Counted from the stretch's first letter, positions 1-7,775 are shown. The stretch is 64,000 bases of DNA from JAMXLO01 sp963799415 (GCA_963799415.1 CAWCXI010000023.1:62001-126000), one strand, 5' to 3'. Notes: generated by a model from the sequence alone, not told the origin. Numbers and translations: made by a program.

Positions 1-863
1 TACGCTTCGACCTTGTCCGCTGCATCGACACAGGCGACTAAGTCCTCGCAGTCCTGGATCGTGGTGATCGCTGCCTCAAGGACCACATCGGCGATGCCTG
101 CGGCGTCCTGCTGTCCGATGGGACGCGTCCGGTCGACGACGATTTCGATATGTAGCCCGTGGTGCTTCAGCAGCACCGCGGATGGGTCGCTGGCGCAGCC
201 GCGATAGCCCACGAACTGCTCCGGTCGCGCGAGCGCGGTTTGCGCGTGATCCTTCAACGTGACAGTGAGGCGACCGGCATCGATCCTATAGCTTGTTGCA
301 TCGCGATGGGTGCCGATGGCGAGCGGCGCCGCCCGATCCAGGATCTCGCGGGCCTTCACGATGACGCGGGCGCCCCGGTGTGCGTTGTAGCCAGGACCGC
401 GCGTCGCACCGCCATCTTCAGGGATAACGTCAGTCCCATATAGTGCATCATACAGGCTGCCCCAGCGCGCGTTTGCAGCATTCAACGCATACCGCGCATT
501 GGTTACCGGAACGACGAGCTGTGGGCCGGCGATGGTGGCGATCTCGGGATCGACACTTTCGGTACCGATCAGGAAGTCCGCTGGCTCGGCTTGCAGGTAA
601 CCTATACCGCGCAGGAAGTCCGTATAGTCATCGAACTCGATCGGCCTGCCGCGGCGCTCCAGGTGCCACGCGTCGATCTGGCATTGCAGCTCATCGCGCT
701 TCTCGAGCAAGGCCTTGTTGCGGGGTGCCAGATCGCGGACCAGTGCACCAAAACCCTCCCAGAATGCGGCGGGCTCCACGCCGGTCCCGGGGATCGCCTC
801 GTCGTTGACAAAGTCATACAGCGTCCGCGCAACCTGCACGCCGCCGGCGGTCTGGAAATCCAT
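1..863 (-). CDS. glcB: Malate synthase G, N-terminal 287 residues (rest lies outside the window)
   Basis: Condenses glyoxylate with acetyl-CoA to malate in the cytoplasm, as part of the glyoxylate shunt and glycolate use. The minus-strand frame is open from ATG 863 to the window edge with no stop. It has the N-terminal region typical of the G isoform (about 720 residues), including NARWGSLYDALYGTD near residue 120 and a following GGATRGPGYN stretch. The catalytic Arg and Asp of the family lie beyond the visible part. The start is supported by a GAGGAG ribosome site about 10 bases upstream. It sits 92 bases behind the RraA-like gene on the same strand, so the two may be co-transcribed. The truncation is only the window border. 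Confidence 0.93.
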   Translation of the reverse strand, partial: MDFQTAGGVQVARTLYDFVNDEAIPGTGVEPAAFWEGFGALVRDLAPRNKALLEKRDELQCQIDAWHLERRGRPIEFDDYTDFLRGIGYLQAEPADFLIGTESVDPEIATIAGPQLVVPVTNARYALNAANARWGSLYDALYGTDVIPEDGGATRGPGYNAHRGARVIVKAREILDRAAPLAIGTHRDATSYRIDAGRLTVTLKDHAQTALARPEQFVGYRGCASDPSAVLLKHHGLHIEIVVDRTRPIGQQDAAGIADVVLEAAITTIQDCEDLVACVDAADKVEA

Positions 864-955
864 TTCCAAGCAACTCCTCGAGGGTTCGACACCAAAAGCA
901 GCGCCGCTGGCGCCGTCTGCCTTCTTGTCGTTACCCCCGTAGGACTACCGCAGCT

Positions 956-1678
956 TTAACTTCGCTCTCGCGCATCGCGCCACTTCTCGAACGCAGCTCT
1001 GGTCGCCGCGTTCGGCGGATAGGTGCCGGGCAAGGCGGCACCATCCGCCACTCGCTCCAGCAGAAATTCCTCCAACTCCTCCTGTTCCGAGGTATCGTCC
1101 GCCACCTCGTCCGTCATGGCGACCGGGATCACGACCACCCCGTCACGGTCGCCCACGATGATGTCGCCAGGATAGACCGCGACGCCGCCACAACCAATCG
1201 GCACATTGGTCTCCACCGCATGATGCTGCGCCAGGTTCAGCGGCGCGCTCGCCCCTGCACAGAATACCGGGAATTGTGGCATTTCTCCGATCGGGCCGGC
1301 ATCGCGGATACCACCGTCGCCGACCAGACCGGCGACGCCGCGCTTCATCAGCCGGGTCACCAAAATCTGTCCGGCACATGCAGCGCGCGTGTCACCTCGG
1401 CAGTCGATCACGAGCACGTATCCCGCGGGCGTGATCTCGATCGCCTTGCGCTGCGGATGCTCCGGGTTGGCGAACACGGCGACGTTGTCGATATCCTCGC
1501 GCGCCGGGATGTTCCGCAAGGTGAATGCGGGGCCGACCAGGTTGGCTCCGTACCGCCCGAGCGGGCGGACGCCCTGCATGAACGCATTGCGCAGCCCGCG
1601 CTTGAACAGTTGCGTGGTCAGTGTCGCGGTGCTGACCAGGCGGAGCCGGTCGAGCGTATCGCGCCCAGGGCTGGACAT
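956..1678 (-). CDS. RraA-family protein (HMG/CHA-type pyruvate aldolase or RraA-like)
   Basis: A 240-residue member of the RraA-like family, which includes metal-dependent 4-hydroxy-4-methyl-2-oxoglutarate/oxaloacetate aldolases as well as the RNase E regulator RraA. The family signatures are visible: GDGGIRDAGPIGEMPQF in the middle, with the RD pair that binds metal and pyruvate, then GGVAVYPGDIIVGDRDGVV. The length and the extended N-terminus fit the aldolase-like branch better than the roughly 160-residue RraA of E. coli. ATG 1678 follows a GAGGCA site. A TTG start at 1726 is possible but weaker. The gene lies directly upstream of malate synthase G, so a role in 2-oxo-acid or glyoxylate metabolism is inferred. 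The exact substrate is unknown. Confidence 0.8.
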   Translation of the reverse strand: MSSPGRDTLDRLRLVSTATLTTQLFKRGLRNAFMQGVRPLGRYGANLVGPAFTLRNIPAREDIDNVAVFANPEHPQRKAIEITPAGYVLVIDCRGDTRAACAGQILVTRLMKRGVAGLVGDGGIRDAGPIGEMPQFPVFCAGASAPLNLAQHHAVETNVPIGCGGVAVYPGDIIVGDRDGVVVIPVAMTDEVADDTSEQEELEEFLLERVADGAALPGTYPPNAATRAAFEKWRDARERS

Positions 1679-1754
1679 GCTTTTCGGTGCCTCGCTGCCA
1701 TCAGACGGAGGAACCTGCCGCAGCAATCCGTGGTGATCAATGTGGTAGGCGAGG

Positions 1755-1931
1755 TCAGTTGGCGGGGCGCATCCTTGGGGTGGCGGAGCGGTCCTCGCTG
1801 CTCATGGCGGTGTACCGGTCAACCAGCCGGTTCAGCGCCTCTCGCACCATCGCCGTCTGCTCGGCCGCCGCCATTGCCCGCAGGTCCGATACGATTTCCA
1901 GCAGCTCTGTATGTGTGACGATGTTGGACAT
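1755..1931 (-). CDS. Small hypothetical protein, 58 aa
   Basis: A short acidic/helical protein starting MSNIVTHTELLEIVSDLR and ending in a polar tail. I do not recognise a family. The first 45 residues look like two amphipathic helices, and no signal peptide or membrane segment is seen. The frame can be extended upstream to 2036, but ATG 1931 removes an implausible Arg-rich leader. It lies between the RraA-like gene (same strand, downstream) and ilvE (divergent). The CRP-type palindrome lies just upstream of its start, so it may be controlled from there. Its coding status is likely but unproven. Confidence 0.45.
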   Translation of the reverse strand: MSNIVTHTELLEIVSDLRAMAAAEQTAMVREALNRLVDRYTAMSSEDRSATPRMRPAN

Positions 1932-1964
1932 GACGGCAATATGACATCTGCAACGACCGGGCGC

Positions 1965-1980
1965 TGTGACCTGGGTCACA
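1965..1980. promoter_or_regulatory. Perfect CRP-type palindrome (TGTGA-N6-TCACA)
   Basis: The sequence reads TGTGACCTGGGTCACA, which matches the CRP/Vfr half-site rule on both arms. The symmetry extends one base further on each side, CTGTGACC-TG-GGTCACAG (1964-1981). It lies in the divergent region between the small minus-strand gene (start 1931) and ilvE (start about 2101). The match is seen directly. Control by a CRP/FNR-family regulator is inferred. Confidence 0.6.
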
Positions 1981-2100
1981 GTGTGACTGCTAATCCGCCG
2001 ACCTTCGACCCGCCCAATGCCGGGCAGGTAGCGCATGACGCCAGGAAGCGGGCGGCGTAGTATTGCGAATTGTCATCCACTCAACGCCCAAGAGAACGCC

Positions 2101-3181
2101 TTGACCCAGATTGCCATCACCAAGACGGCCAGCCCGAAGCAGCCCCCGGCGGATGAGACGCTCGCCTTCGGCCGCGTCTTCACAGACCACATGTTCCTGA
2201 TGGACTTCCATGAGGGCAAAGGCTGGCATGATCCGCGGATTGTGCCGTACGGGCCGTTCACTCTGGATCCGGCCACCTGCGTGCTGCACTACGGCCAGGC
2301 GATCTTCGACGGGTTGAAGGCGTTCCGTGGCCAGGATGGTCGCGTGCGGCTGTTCCGCCTGCCGGACCACGCGCGCCGGCTGAATCGTTCCGCGCATTAC
2401 CTGTGCATTCCGGAACTGGACCCGGGGATGGTGGAAGAGTTCGATCCGCGCCCTGGTGGAGGTCGATCAGCGTTGGGTGCCTTCGCTGCCCGGCACGTCG
2501 CTGTACATCCGCCCGACGGTGATTGCGACCGAGACCTTCCTCGGTGTGCATCCATCCAGCAACTACCTCTACTACGTCATCCTTGGACCTGTCGGGGCCT
2601 ACTACAAGGAGGGCATGAACCCGGTCAGCATCCTGGCATCCGACACCTATGTCCGCGCGGTCCAGGGCGGGTTGGGCGCGGCCAAGACCGCCGGCAATTA
2701 CGCCGCCAGTCTGTTCGGTGCGGAAGAGGCGCAGAAGGCGGGCTATACCCAGGTGTTGTGGCTGGACGGGGTCGAGCATCGCCACCTCGACGAGGTCGGC
2801 ACGATGAACATCATGCTGAAGATCGACGATGAGGTGATCACACCGCCGCTGAATGGTGCGATCCTGGCTGGGATCACGCGCGATTCAGTCCTCACGCTGC
2901 TGCGCGATTGGGGGCTGCGGGTGTCGGAGCGCCCGGTGGCGATCGACGAGGTGACCGCGGCGGCGCAGGCGGGACGGCTGGAGATGTGGGGCACCGGGAC
3001 CGCCGCGGTGATCTCGCCGGTGGGCGAGCTTGGCTACAAGGGCGAGCGCTACGTCATCAATGGCGGCCGCACCGGCGCGCTGACGCAGAAGCTGTACGAC
3101 ACGATCGTCGGCATCCAATATGGGACTGCACCGGATCCGCACGGATGGACACGGCCGCTGGGCAATCGGCTGGGGGGATGA
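2101..3181 (+). CDS. ilvE: Branched-chain amino acid aminotransferase, one apparent frameshift
   Basis: PLP-dependent transamination of Leu, Ile and Val with 2-oxoglutarate; cytoplasmic, last step of branched-chain amino acid synthesis. The corrected protein has about 359 residues, normal for class-IV BCATs. Motifs seen: VPYGPFTLDPATCVLHYGQA in the N-terminal half, the PLP lysine region GLGAAKTAGNYAAS, then WLDGVEH and GTGTAAVISPVGEL. The reading frame changes at about 2443: VEEF is followed by one surplus base before IRALVEVDQRW. TTG 2101 is chosen because the following TQIAITKTASPK resembles the usual N-terminus of these enzymes; an in-frame ATG at 2035 is the alternative. The stop overlaps the ATG of the leader ORF (ATGA). 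The frameshift is probably a sequence error. Confidence 0.85.
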
Positions 3182-3300
3182 GCGTTGACATTTTACCCTC
3201 GCGCGTGCATTCCGCCGACGTGATCAGCGCCACTCGCATCGTTGTCGTCCGCCGACGCCGCCGTTCTTTGACGGGGGCAGGAGGGGTGCGCGCGCGATAA
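3178..3300 (+). CDS. Putative attenuator leader peptide with Ile-Val-Val-Val control codons
   Basis: A 40-codon frame from ATG 3178 (overlapping the ilvE stop) to TAA 3298-3300. GTG 3220 is a possible shorter start giving 26 residues. The peptide contains ISATRIVVVRRRRRSLTG: codons ATC GTT GTC GTC at 3238-3249, then five Arg codons that also form the 5' arm of a pause hairpin. The layout (control codons, hairpin arm, stop codon shortly before a strong terminator) matches amino-acid attenuators of branched-chain genes. No clear Shine-Dalgarno precedes the GTG, while ATG 3178 has a G-rich tract and is coupled to ilvE. That the peptide is translated is inferred. Confidence 0.55.
   Translation: MSVDILPSRVHSADVISATRIVVVRRRRRSLTGAGGVRAR
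3185..3213 (+). promoter_or_regulatory. Candidate promoter of the attenuated aminotransferase unit
   Basis: A consensus -35 hexamer TTGACA at 3185-3190 is followed after 17 bases by CATTCC, a weak -10. Transcription would then begin near 3220, inside the leader ORF and upstream of its Ile-Val-Val-Val codons. Only the -35 is a strong match. Read-through from ilvE is the alternative way to transcribe the leader. Confidence 0.35.
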
Positions 3301-3358
3301 AGGCAAGCTCGCAGACCGATCACGAAGGCCCCCGTCCGTAGCGACGGGGGCCTTCGTG
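3257..3358 (+). promoter_or_regulatory. Transcription attenuator (pause, antiterminator and terminator segments)
   Basis: Four segments can be read. Segment 1 (3257-3264, GCCGCCGT) pairs with segment 2 (3271-3278, ACGGGGGC), 7 of 8 positions, as a pause hairpin. Segment 2 (3270-3278, GACGGGGGC) is perfectly complementary to segment 3 (3328-3336, GCCCCCGTC). Segment 3 is part of the 5' arm of the 3321-3358 terminator. A ribosome stalled at the Ile/Val codons (3238-3249) would cover segment 1, free segment 2 to pair with segment 3, and so prevent termination. The complementarity is seen directly; the mechanism is inferred by analogy with ilv/trp attenuators. Confidence 0.6.
3321..3358 (+). terminator. 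Strong terminator hairpin of the attenuator (16-bp perfect stem)
   Basis: Arms CACGAAGGCCCCCGTC (3321-3336) and GACGGGGGCCTTCGTG (3343-3358) pair perfectly around a 6-base loop. The 3' flank (CTTTC) has only a short T run. It stands 46 bases before the aminotransferase start. It could simply end ilvE transcription, but the upstream sequence complementary to its 5' arm argues for attenuation. Confidence 0.75.
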
Positions 3359-3404
3359 CTTTCAGGGTCCTCTGTCGCTCCGACCTATCAGCAGCAAGGA
3401 GGAC

Positions 3405-4580
3405 ATGATGACGAGTACAGTTGGTTCATTCGACGCCGTGATGGACATCGCGCGCCGGCCGCCCGTGGTGTTCGTGGCCGGCGAAGGTTCGTGGCTGACC
3501 GACAGCGAAGGTCGCCGCTATCTCGACTTCATCCAAGGTTGGGCGGTGAACTGTCTCGGCCATTCGCCGCCGGCGATCACTCAGGTGCTGGCACGACAGG
3601 CGGAGCGCCTGATCAACTGCAGCCCGGCCTTCTATAACGATCAGATGATCCGGCTCGCCGAGTTGCTTGCGCAGCACAGCGGACTCCATCAGGTGTTCCT
3701 CGCAAACAGCGGCGCAGAGGCGAACGAGGGCGCCATCAAACTCGCGCGCAAATGGGGTGCCCGATATCGCGACGGGGCGAGCGAGATCATCACCATGGAT
3801 CACGGTTTCCACGGCCGGACGCTTGCCACGATGTCGGCGTCCGGCAAGGCGCAATGGGAACACCTCTATGAGCCGAAGGTGTCCGGGTTCGTGAAGGTGC
3901 CGCTGAATGATCTCGCGGCGGTCGAGTCTGCCATCACATCGCGTACCGTCGCGGTGATGCTGGAGCCGATCCAGGGCGAGGCCGGTGTCTTTGAGGCGAC
4001 AGTGCCGTTCATGCGGGCCCTGCACGCGTTGACGCGTGAGCGCGGCGTGTTGCTGATCCTCGACGAGATCCAGACCGGCATCGGTCGAACCGGCCGTCTG
4101 TTCGGCTACGAGCACGCGGACGTAAGGCCCGATATCATGACGCTGGCCAAGGGTCTTGGCGGTGGCGTGCCGCTCGCCGCACTGGTCGCCCATCGTGACG
4201 TCTGCTGCTTTGAGTATGGCGATCAGGGCGGCACGTTCTGTGGCAATCCGCTGATGGCCGCGATCGGCTGCGCGGTGATCGAGGCGGTGACGCAGCCGGG
4301 CTTTCTAGCCCGAGTGACCGAGGCCGGCGAGTATCTGGCCGGGCGGCTGCATGCATTGTCCCTGAGGCATTGCTGCGGCGAGGTGCGGGGCAGGGGCTTG
4401 TTGCTGGCGCTCGACCTGGGGCGTGACATCGCGTCGGAGGTTGCTGATGCGGCGATGGCGCGTGGGCTGCTGGTCAATGCGCCGCGTCCGGATTCGCTGC
4501 GGTTCATGCCATCGTTGACGGTGAGCGACGACGAGATCGACCGGATGATCGATATACTCGACGGTGTACTGGGCGGCTAG
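3405..4580 (+). CDS. Class-III PLP aminotransferase (acetylornithine aminotransferase-like)
   Basis: A cytoplasmic fold-type I aminotransferase of 391 residues, close to ArgD/ornithine-type enzymes (about 400). Features in order: GWAVNCLGHSPP near residue 45, LANSGAEANEGAIKLARK near 100 (phosphate cup), DEIQTGIGRTG near 222 with the PLP-ring Asp, and LAKGLGGGVPLAALV near 248 with the Schiff-base Lys. An AAGGAGG site ends 2 bases before ATG 3405 and 5 before ATG 3408, so translation may begin at the second ATG. It is monocistronic, convergent with the FUSC gene. The Val/Ile attenuator in front suggests that its real role is tied to branched-chain amino acids rather than arginine; this is inferred. 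Substrate specificity cannot be read from sequence. Confidence 0.85.
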   Translation: MMTSTVGSFDAVMDIARRPPVVFVAGEGSWLTDSEGRRYLDFIQGWAVNCLGHSPPAITQVLARQAERLINCSPAFYNDQMIRLAELLAQHSGLHQVFLANSGAEANEGAIKLARKWGARYRDGASEIITMDHGFHGRTLATMSASGKAQWEHLYEPKVSGFVKVPLNDLAAVESAITSRTVAVMLEPIQGEAGVFEATVPFMRALHALTRERGVLLILDEIQTGIGRTGRLFGYEHADVRPDIMTLAKGLGGGVPLAALVAHRDVCCFEYGDQGGTFCGNPLMAAIGCAVIEAVTQPGFLARVTEAGEYLAGRLHALSLRHCCGEVRGRGLLLALDLGRDIASEVADAAMARGLLVNAPRPDSLRFMPSLTVSDDEIDRMIDILDGVLGG

Positions 4581-4612
4581 CCTGGGGCAACCGGCTGGGA
4601 GGATAGCCTGCG

Positions 4613-5677
4613 TCAGGCTGGCTTCCCGGCCGGAGCTGGCCACAGCACCAGCGAGACGATCAGCAGCACTGTGATGCCGCCGGTGATGCCAACGAAGCGT
4701 TCGATGCCGGGAAGCAGGCTGATCGGCGGGCCAACGTCTTGCACCAGAGTCATGATGTAGACAACGGTCGCCTGAGTCCCGGCATAGCCGATGCCTCGGC
4801 GGCTCGATTGCAATTGCGCGCCGACGAATGCGCCCACGGTCAGTGCCAGCAGCCAGAGCAGGAAGTTCGTCAGCGGCATCGCCAACAGCAGCAGAGCGAC
4901 AGCACCGCCGATGAGACAGCCCCAGATCCGCTGCAACGCACGGGTGACGAAGGGTGTATGGTCTTCGAACCCGCGTGGCGGCTGCACTGCCATGACCGCG
5001 GCGGCGGTGACGTCCATTTGCGGCAGACCCGGCAAATCGAGACCGATGCCGATCAACGGTATCAGCATCACCGTGATGCCGCTGCGCAGGGCGTGCAGCA
5101 GAGCCGGTCGATTGGCTCCGAGCAGGTCTGTGAAGCCGGAGACCTGCGGCAGCGCTGCTGCTTCGTCGGGCGCGAACAGCAGCGCCGCCAGCATCGCCGC
5201 CACGGTGCCGATGATCACGTCGGCGACCCTGTCGGTGGCCCCGGCGAATGCGACCGTGGGGTCGGTCAGCGACATCAGCACGACCATCACGGCCGTGATT
5301 GCCGCCAGCAGCCACGCATAGCCATAAGGGCTCAGCAAATAGCCGAGCGTGCCGATTGTTCCGGCGGCGAGCAGGAACAGCGCGCAAAGCGCATGGTTGT
5401 AGGCGAGGGTGGATGCACAGGCCAACGCGATGACTGCGCCGATGATCGTGCCGATGATGCGCAACGTGCCGCGCCGCAGCGATGCCGGCCGTGTCGTCTG
5501 GCTTACTGTGAAGGCGGAAATGGCGGCCCACCATGCATCGTGCAGAGTTAAGAGCGCGGCAGCCGCGACCGCCAGAGCGACCGCGAATGCCACGGCATAT
5601 CCTTGTCGGGCACGCGGGCCGGTGAGCCGCAATTCGGCGATCTCTGCGCCCAAGCCTTTGAACAGCTCGGTGATCAT
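4613..5677 (-). CDS. FUSC/AaeB-like inner-membrane efflux protein
   Basis: A 354-residue polytopic protein of the fusaric acid resistance/aromatic acid exporter group, acting in the inner membrane. After a short amphipathic start (MITELFKGLGAEIAELR) come two blocks of hydrophobic helices (about residues 28-165 and 195-345) separated by a soluble stretch. The DAWWAAISAFTVSQTTRPASLRRG segment (given here in part as seen near residue 48) is typical of the family. It is shorter than AaeB (about 650), since it lacks the large cytoplasmic domain. It begins by a 4-base ATGA overlap with the HlyD-type adaptor, so the two probably form an efflux pair. The substrate is likely an aromatic or carboxylic acid connected with the upstream dioxygenase (inference). 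Confidence 0.82.
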   Translation of the reverse strand: MITELFKGLGAEIAELRLTGPRARQGYAVAFAVALAVAAAALLTLHDAWWAAISAFTVSQTTRPASLRRGTLRIIGTIIGAVIALACASTLAYNHALCALFLLAAGTIGTLGYLLSPYGYAWLLAAITAVMVVLMSLTDPTVAFAGATDRVADVIIGTVAAMLAALLFAPDEAAALPQVSGFTDLLGANRPALLHALRSGITVMLIPLIGIGLDLPGLPQMDVTAAAVMAVQPPRGFEDHTPFVTRALQRIWGCLIGGAVALLLLAMPLTNFLLWLLALTVGAFVGAQLQSSRRGIGYAGTQATVVYIMTLVQDVGPPISLLPGIERFVGITGGITVLLIVSLVLWPAPAGKPA

Positions 5678-6645
5678 GGGAAGATGACGGTGCGTGCATC
5701 GGCGCCCATGTAGAGCGTCAGGTTCGGCGGTGGATCGACCAGCGTGATCGTTACCGGAAAGCGATGCTGCAGGCGTATCCAATCGGTGGTAGGGGCAACG
5801 TAGGGCAACAGTGCAGCCTCGTTCTCGTTGCGGCTGATACCGCGTGCGATGCCGGCGATCCGCGCGCGATGAAGTTGCCACGGATGGCTGTCGAGCCAGA
5901 CCCAGGCGGTGCCTCCAATATGGAACAGCGGCAGGTAGCTTTGCTTGTAGTTCGCGATGATCCGCCACGCATTGGCATCGACGATGCCGACCAGCGCCTG
6001 ATTGGCGCGAGCCATGTCGCCCGGTTGCAGGTTCAGATTGTTGATTGTGCCATCCACCGGCGCGACGATCTCGGTGCGTGCGAGTTGCCACTGCGCCGTT
6101 GCCAGAGCCGCGCGCGCAGCCGCCAGTGCTGCTTCATGTACCGCCAGCAGGGCACGGCCCCGCGCAATGTCGGCCTGACGAGCGGCGGCCACGGTCTCCG
6201 TCCGGACGAGCGCATCGTTCGCCTGTTCGAGCTGCGCCTGCGTCGCGTCGGAGGTGCGGGCAAGGCTGGCAGTGCGCTGCTGTGTTTCACGCGCAAAGTT
6301 CTCGTTTGCGGTCGCGCCATTGTAAGCGTCCTGGGCCGCGCTGAGATCGTCCCGATCGACTGCAAGTTGTGCCTCGGCACGATCGATCTCCGCCTGTCGT
6401 TCGGTCAGTCCGAGTTGAAATGGCACGGGATCGATGCTGATCAGACGATCGCCTCGCTTCACTTGCTGGTTGTCGGCGACGTGGACTGTGATTATTTGCC
6501 CGGTGACCTCCGGTGCTACTGCCACGAGGTCGGAGCGGACGTAGGCGTCGTTGGTGTAGGCGACGATGCTGGTCAGGCCCTCGTAGAACGAGACCGCGGC
6601 GAGCAGTCCGCCCGCAACCAGCAGAACCCGCTTGCGACGCGTCAC
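5674..6645 (-). CDS. HlyD/EmrA-type membrane fusion (adaptor) protein
   Basis: A periplasmic adaptor of 323 residues with one N-terminal membrane anchor (about residues 6-24). A biotinyl-lipoyl-like strand pair begins at DLVAVAPEVTGQIITVHV. The long Ala/Gln-rich alpha-helical hairpin (about residues 85-190) is rich in QAEIDRAEAQL-like repeats. The C-terminal beta-barrel includes RTEIVAPVDGTINNLN, the usual lipoyl half-motif. It starts at GTG 6645, one base after the stop of the 136-aa gene, and its stop overlaps the start of the FUSC protein. It should bridge that pump towards the outer membrane. Confidence 0.85.
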   Translation of the reverse strand: MTRRKRVLLVAGGLLAAVSFYEGLTSIVAYTNDAYVRSDLVAVAPEVTGQIITVHVADNQQVKRGDRLISIDPVPFQLGLTERQAEIDRAEAQLAVDRDDLSAAQDAYNGATANENFARETQQRTASLARTSDATQAQLEQANDALVRTETVAAARQADIARGRALLAVHEAALAAARAALATAQWQLARTEIVAPVDGTINNLNLQPGDMARANQALVGIVDANAWRIIANYKQSYLPLFHIGGTAWVWLDSHPWQLHRARIAGIARGISRNENEAALLPYVAPTTDWIRLQHRFPVTITLVDPPPNLTLYMGADARTVIFP

Positions 6646-6646
6646 G

Positions 6647-7057
6647 CTACCGGCTCAATCGGTCCGGTTCCACGAGGAAGTCGTCGGTATACTCGCCGCG
6701 CGAGATCTTGACGGGAATTTCCTCCTCGGTGGCGCATTCGAGGATTTCGGAACCCGCGGCTCGCGACGGTAGCGCAAGCTGATCGATCTGATCGGCGAAT
6801 GCGGTCGCGCGTTGCGCGTCGAGGCGCCAGACGAAGCTGTTGTCCGCGACAGGCTGTATGCCGGGCGCGCCGGCCGAGGCGGTCACGGTGACGGCGGTGC
6901 GCGGCGAGGTGCAGAAGCCGAGTTGGTCCAGCCGCACGTCCGACAGTTCGCGCGCGAAGCGGCGCAGCACGCCGGCGAGCAGGCGGAGGTCTTCGGCCTC
7001 GCCGAGCACCAGCAGCATCGGATTGAAGTCGCTGGGCAGGAAGCCGACGCGGAGCAC
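6647..7057 (-). CDS. Hypothetical protein in the dioxygenase-efflux operon, 136 aa
   Basis: I do not recognise the family. From GTG 7057 the protein reads MLRVGFLPSDFNPMLLVLGEAEDLRLL at its N-terminus, then a middle part with a possible beta-sheet core and an acidic end with IPVKISRGEYTDDFLVEPD. No signal peptide or membrane helix is seen. GTG 7057 begins 2 bases after the stop of the 59-aa gene, and the longer frame back to 7150 would overlap that gene completely. Position in the operon (dioxygenase alpha, beta, 59 aa, this, HlyD, FUSC) suggests a part in the same pathway, for example ligand binding or regulation. That is inference only. Confidence 0.65.
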   Translation of the reverse strand: MLRVGFLPSDFNPMLLVLGEAEDLRLLAGVLRRFARELSDVRLDQLGFCTSPRTAVTVTASAGAPGIQPVADNSFVWRLDAQRATAFADQIDQLALPSRAAGSEILECATEEEIPVKISRGEYTDDFLVEPDRLSR

Positions 7058-7059
7058 TG

Positions 7060-7239
7060 TCAGACAACCTCGATGACGTCGGTGGCGTGGCACAATTCCT
7101 CCGCGCCGGCGTCGCCGTTGGGCACCTCGATCAGGCGGACCTTCGCCCATTCGTCGTTGACGATCTCCAGCACCTCAGCGGTCACGCCGCCGACGAGACG
7201 GAGCTTGTTGCCGACCGCAATGCCACTGAGCTCGATCAT
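7060..7239 (-). CDS. Small hypothetical protein in the dioxygenase operon, 59 aa
   Basis: A short frame easily missed by length filters. ATG 7239 overlaps the stop of the beta-subunit gene by one base (TGATG), and the frame ends 2 bases before the next gene. The sequence begins MIELSGIAVGNKLRLVGGVT and continues with AEVLEIVNDEWAKVRLIEV, which alternates like an SH3-type small beta barrel. It then ends ELCHATDVIEVV. The tight coupling on both sides is good evidence for translation. The function is not recognised. It could be a small assembly or stability partner of the oxygenase (inference). Confidence 0.65.
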   Translation of the reverse strand: MIELSGIAVGNKLRLVGGVTAEVLEIVNDEWAKVRLIEVPNGDAGAEELCHATDVIEVV

Positions 7240-7775
7240 CAGAAGAAGATACTCAGGTTCTTGGCCAGCAGCACGTTCTGCTCAAGGATGATCTCCCGAC
7301 GAGCGATCTGCCACGATGTTCCCACACGGCGCAGTTCATCCGTCCGTCGCCCGATGAAGGTGAAGTTCTCGTATTCGACGCGGTTCTGATACACCAGAAA
7401 CCGGCACCCCACGGTGATCTCGCGCGCATCCTCGACCGAAGGCCGCACATCGAGCAGCCGCACATTGCTCACCATGTGCGTGACGCGCGACAGCGGCTCC
7501 TCGGCATAGTGCACGCCGGTCAGGATCTGTTCTACCCGTTTGCCGAGCGTCCACTTGTCCTCGTCGAACCAACTTATGCCTTCGCCCTGCTTCGTGTTCT
7601 CCCGTTCCGCATGCTGGCCGAACTTCACGTTCCGCCGCATCGGCATGAAATACACCAGGTCCTCGGCGAGCAGATCGAGCCACTCCTTGAACCGGCGCTG
7701 ATCCAGCAGATCGGCCTCGAGATACAAAAAATCCTCGATCTCCTCGCGGAGCTGATACCAGGCGAGCGGACGCAT
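7239..7775 (-). CDS. Aromatic-ring-hydroxylating dioxygenase, beta subunit
   Basis: The small structural subunit (178 aa) of a Rieske non-heme iron oxygenase, SnoaL-like fold, cytoplasmic, forming a mixed hexamer with alpha. The N-terminal REEIEDFLYLEADLLDQRRF and the core LAEDLVYFMPMRRNV followed by DEDKWTLGKRV are typical of the biphenyl/phenylpropionate-type beta subunits. ATG 7775 overlaps the alpha stop by one base, giving coupled translation. The frame extends back to 7823 only inside the alpha gene. No separate ferredoxin or reductase gene lies nearby, so electrons must come from elsewhere. Confidence 0.9.
   Translation of the reverse strand: MRPLAWYQLREEIEDFLYLEADLLDQRRFKEWLDLLAEDLVYFMPMRRNVKFGQHAERENTKQGEGISWFDEDKWTLGKRVEQILTGVHYAEEPLSRVTHMVSNVRLLDVRPSVEDAREITVGCRFLVYQNRVEYENFTFIGRRTDELRRVGTSWQIARREIILEQNVLLAKNLSIFF

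Noticed and set aside
2035..2832. Treating the first part of ilvE as a separate 265-aa protein
   Set aside because: Its last 120 residues lose all similarity after position 2443, where the other frame continues the family sequence exactly.
4605..4619. Small hairpin AGCCTG-CGT-CAGGCT between the aminotransferase and FUSC genes
   Set aside because: The stem is only six pairs, partly coding, without a T run; too weak to call a terminator.
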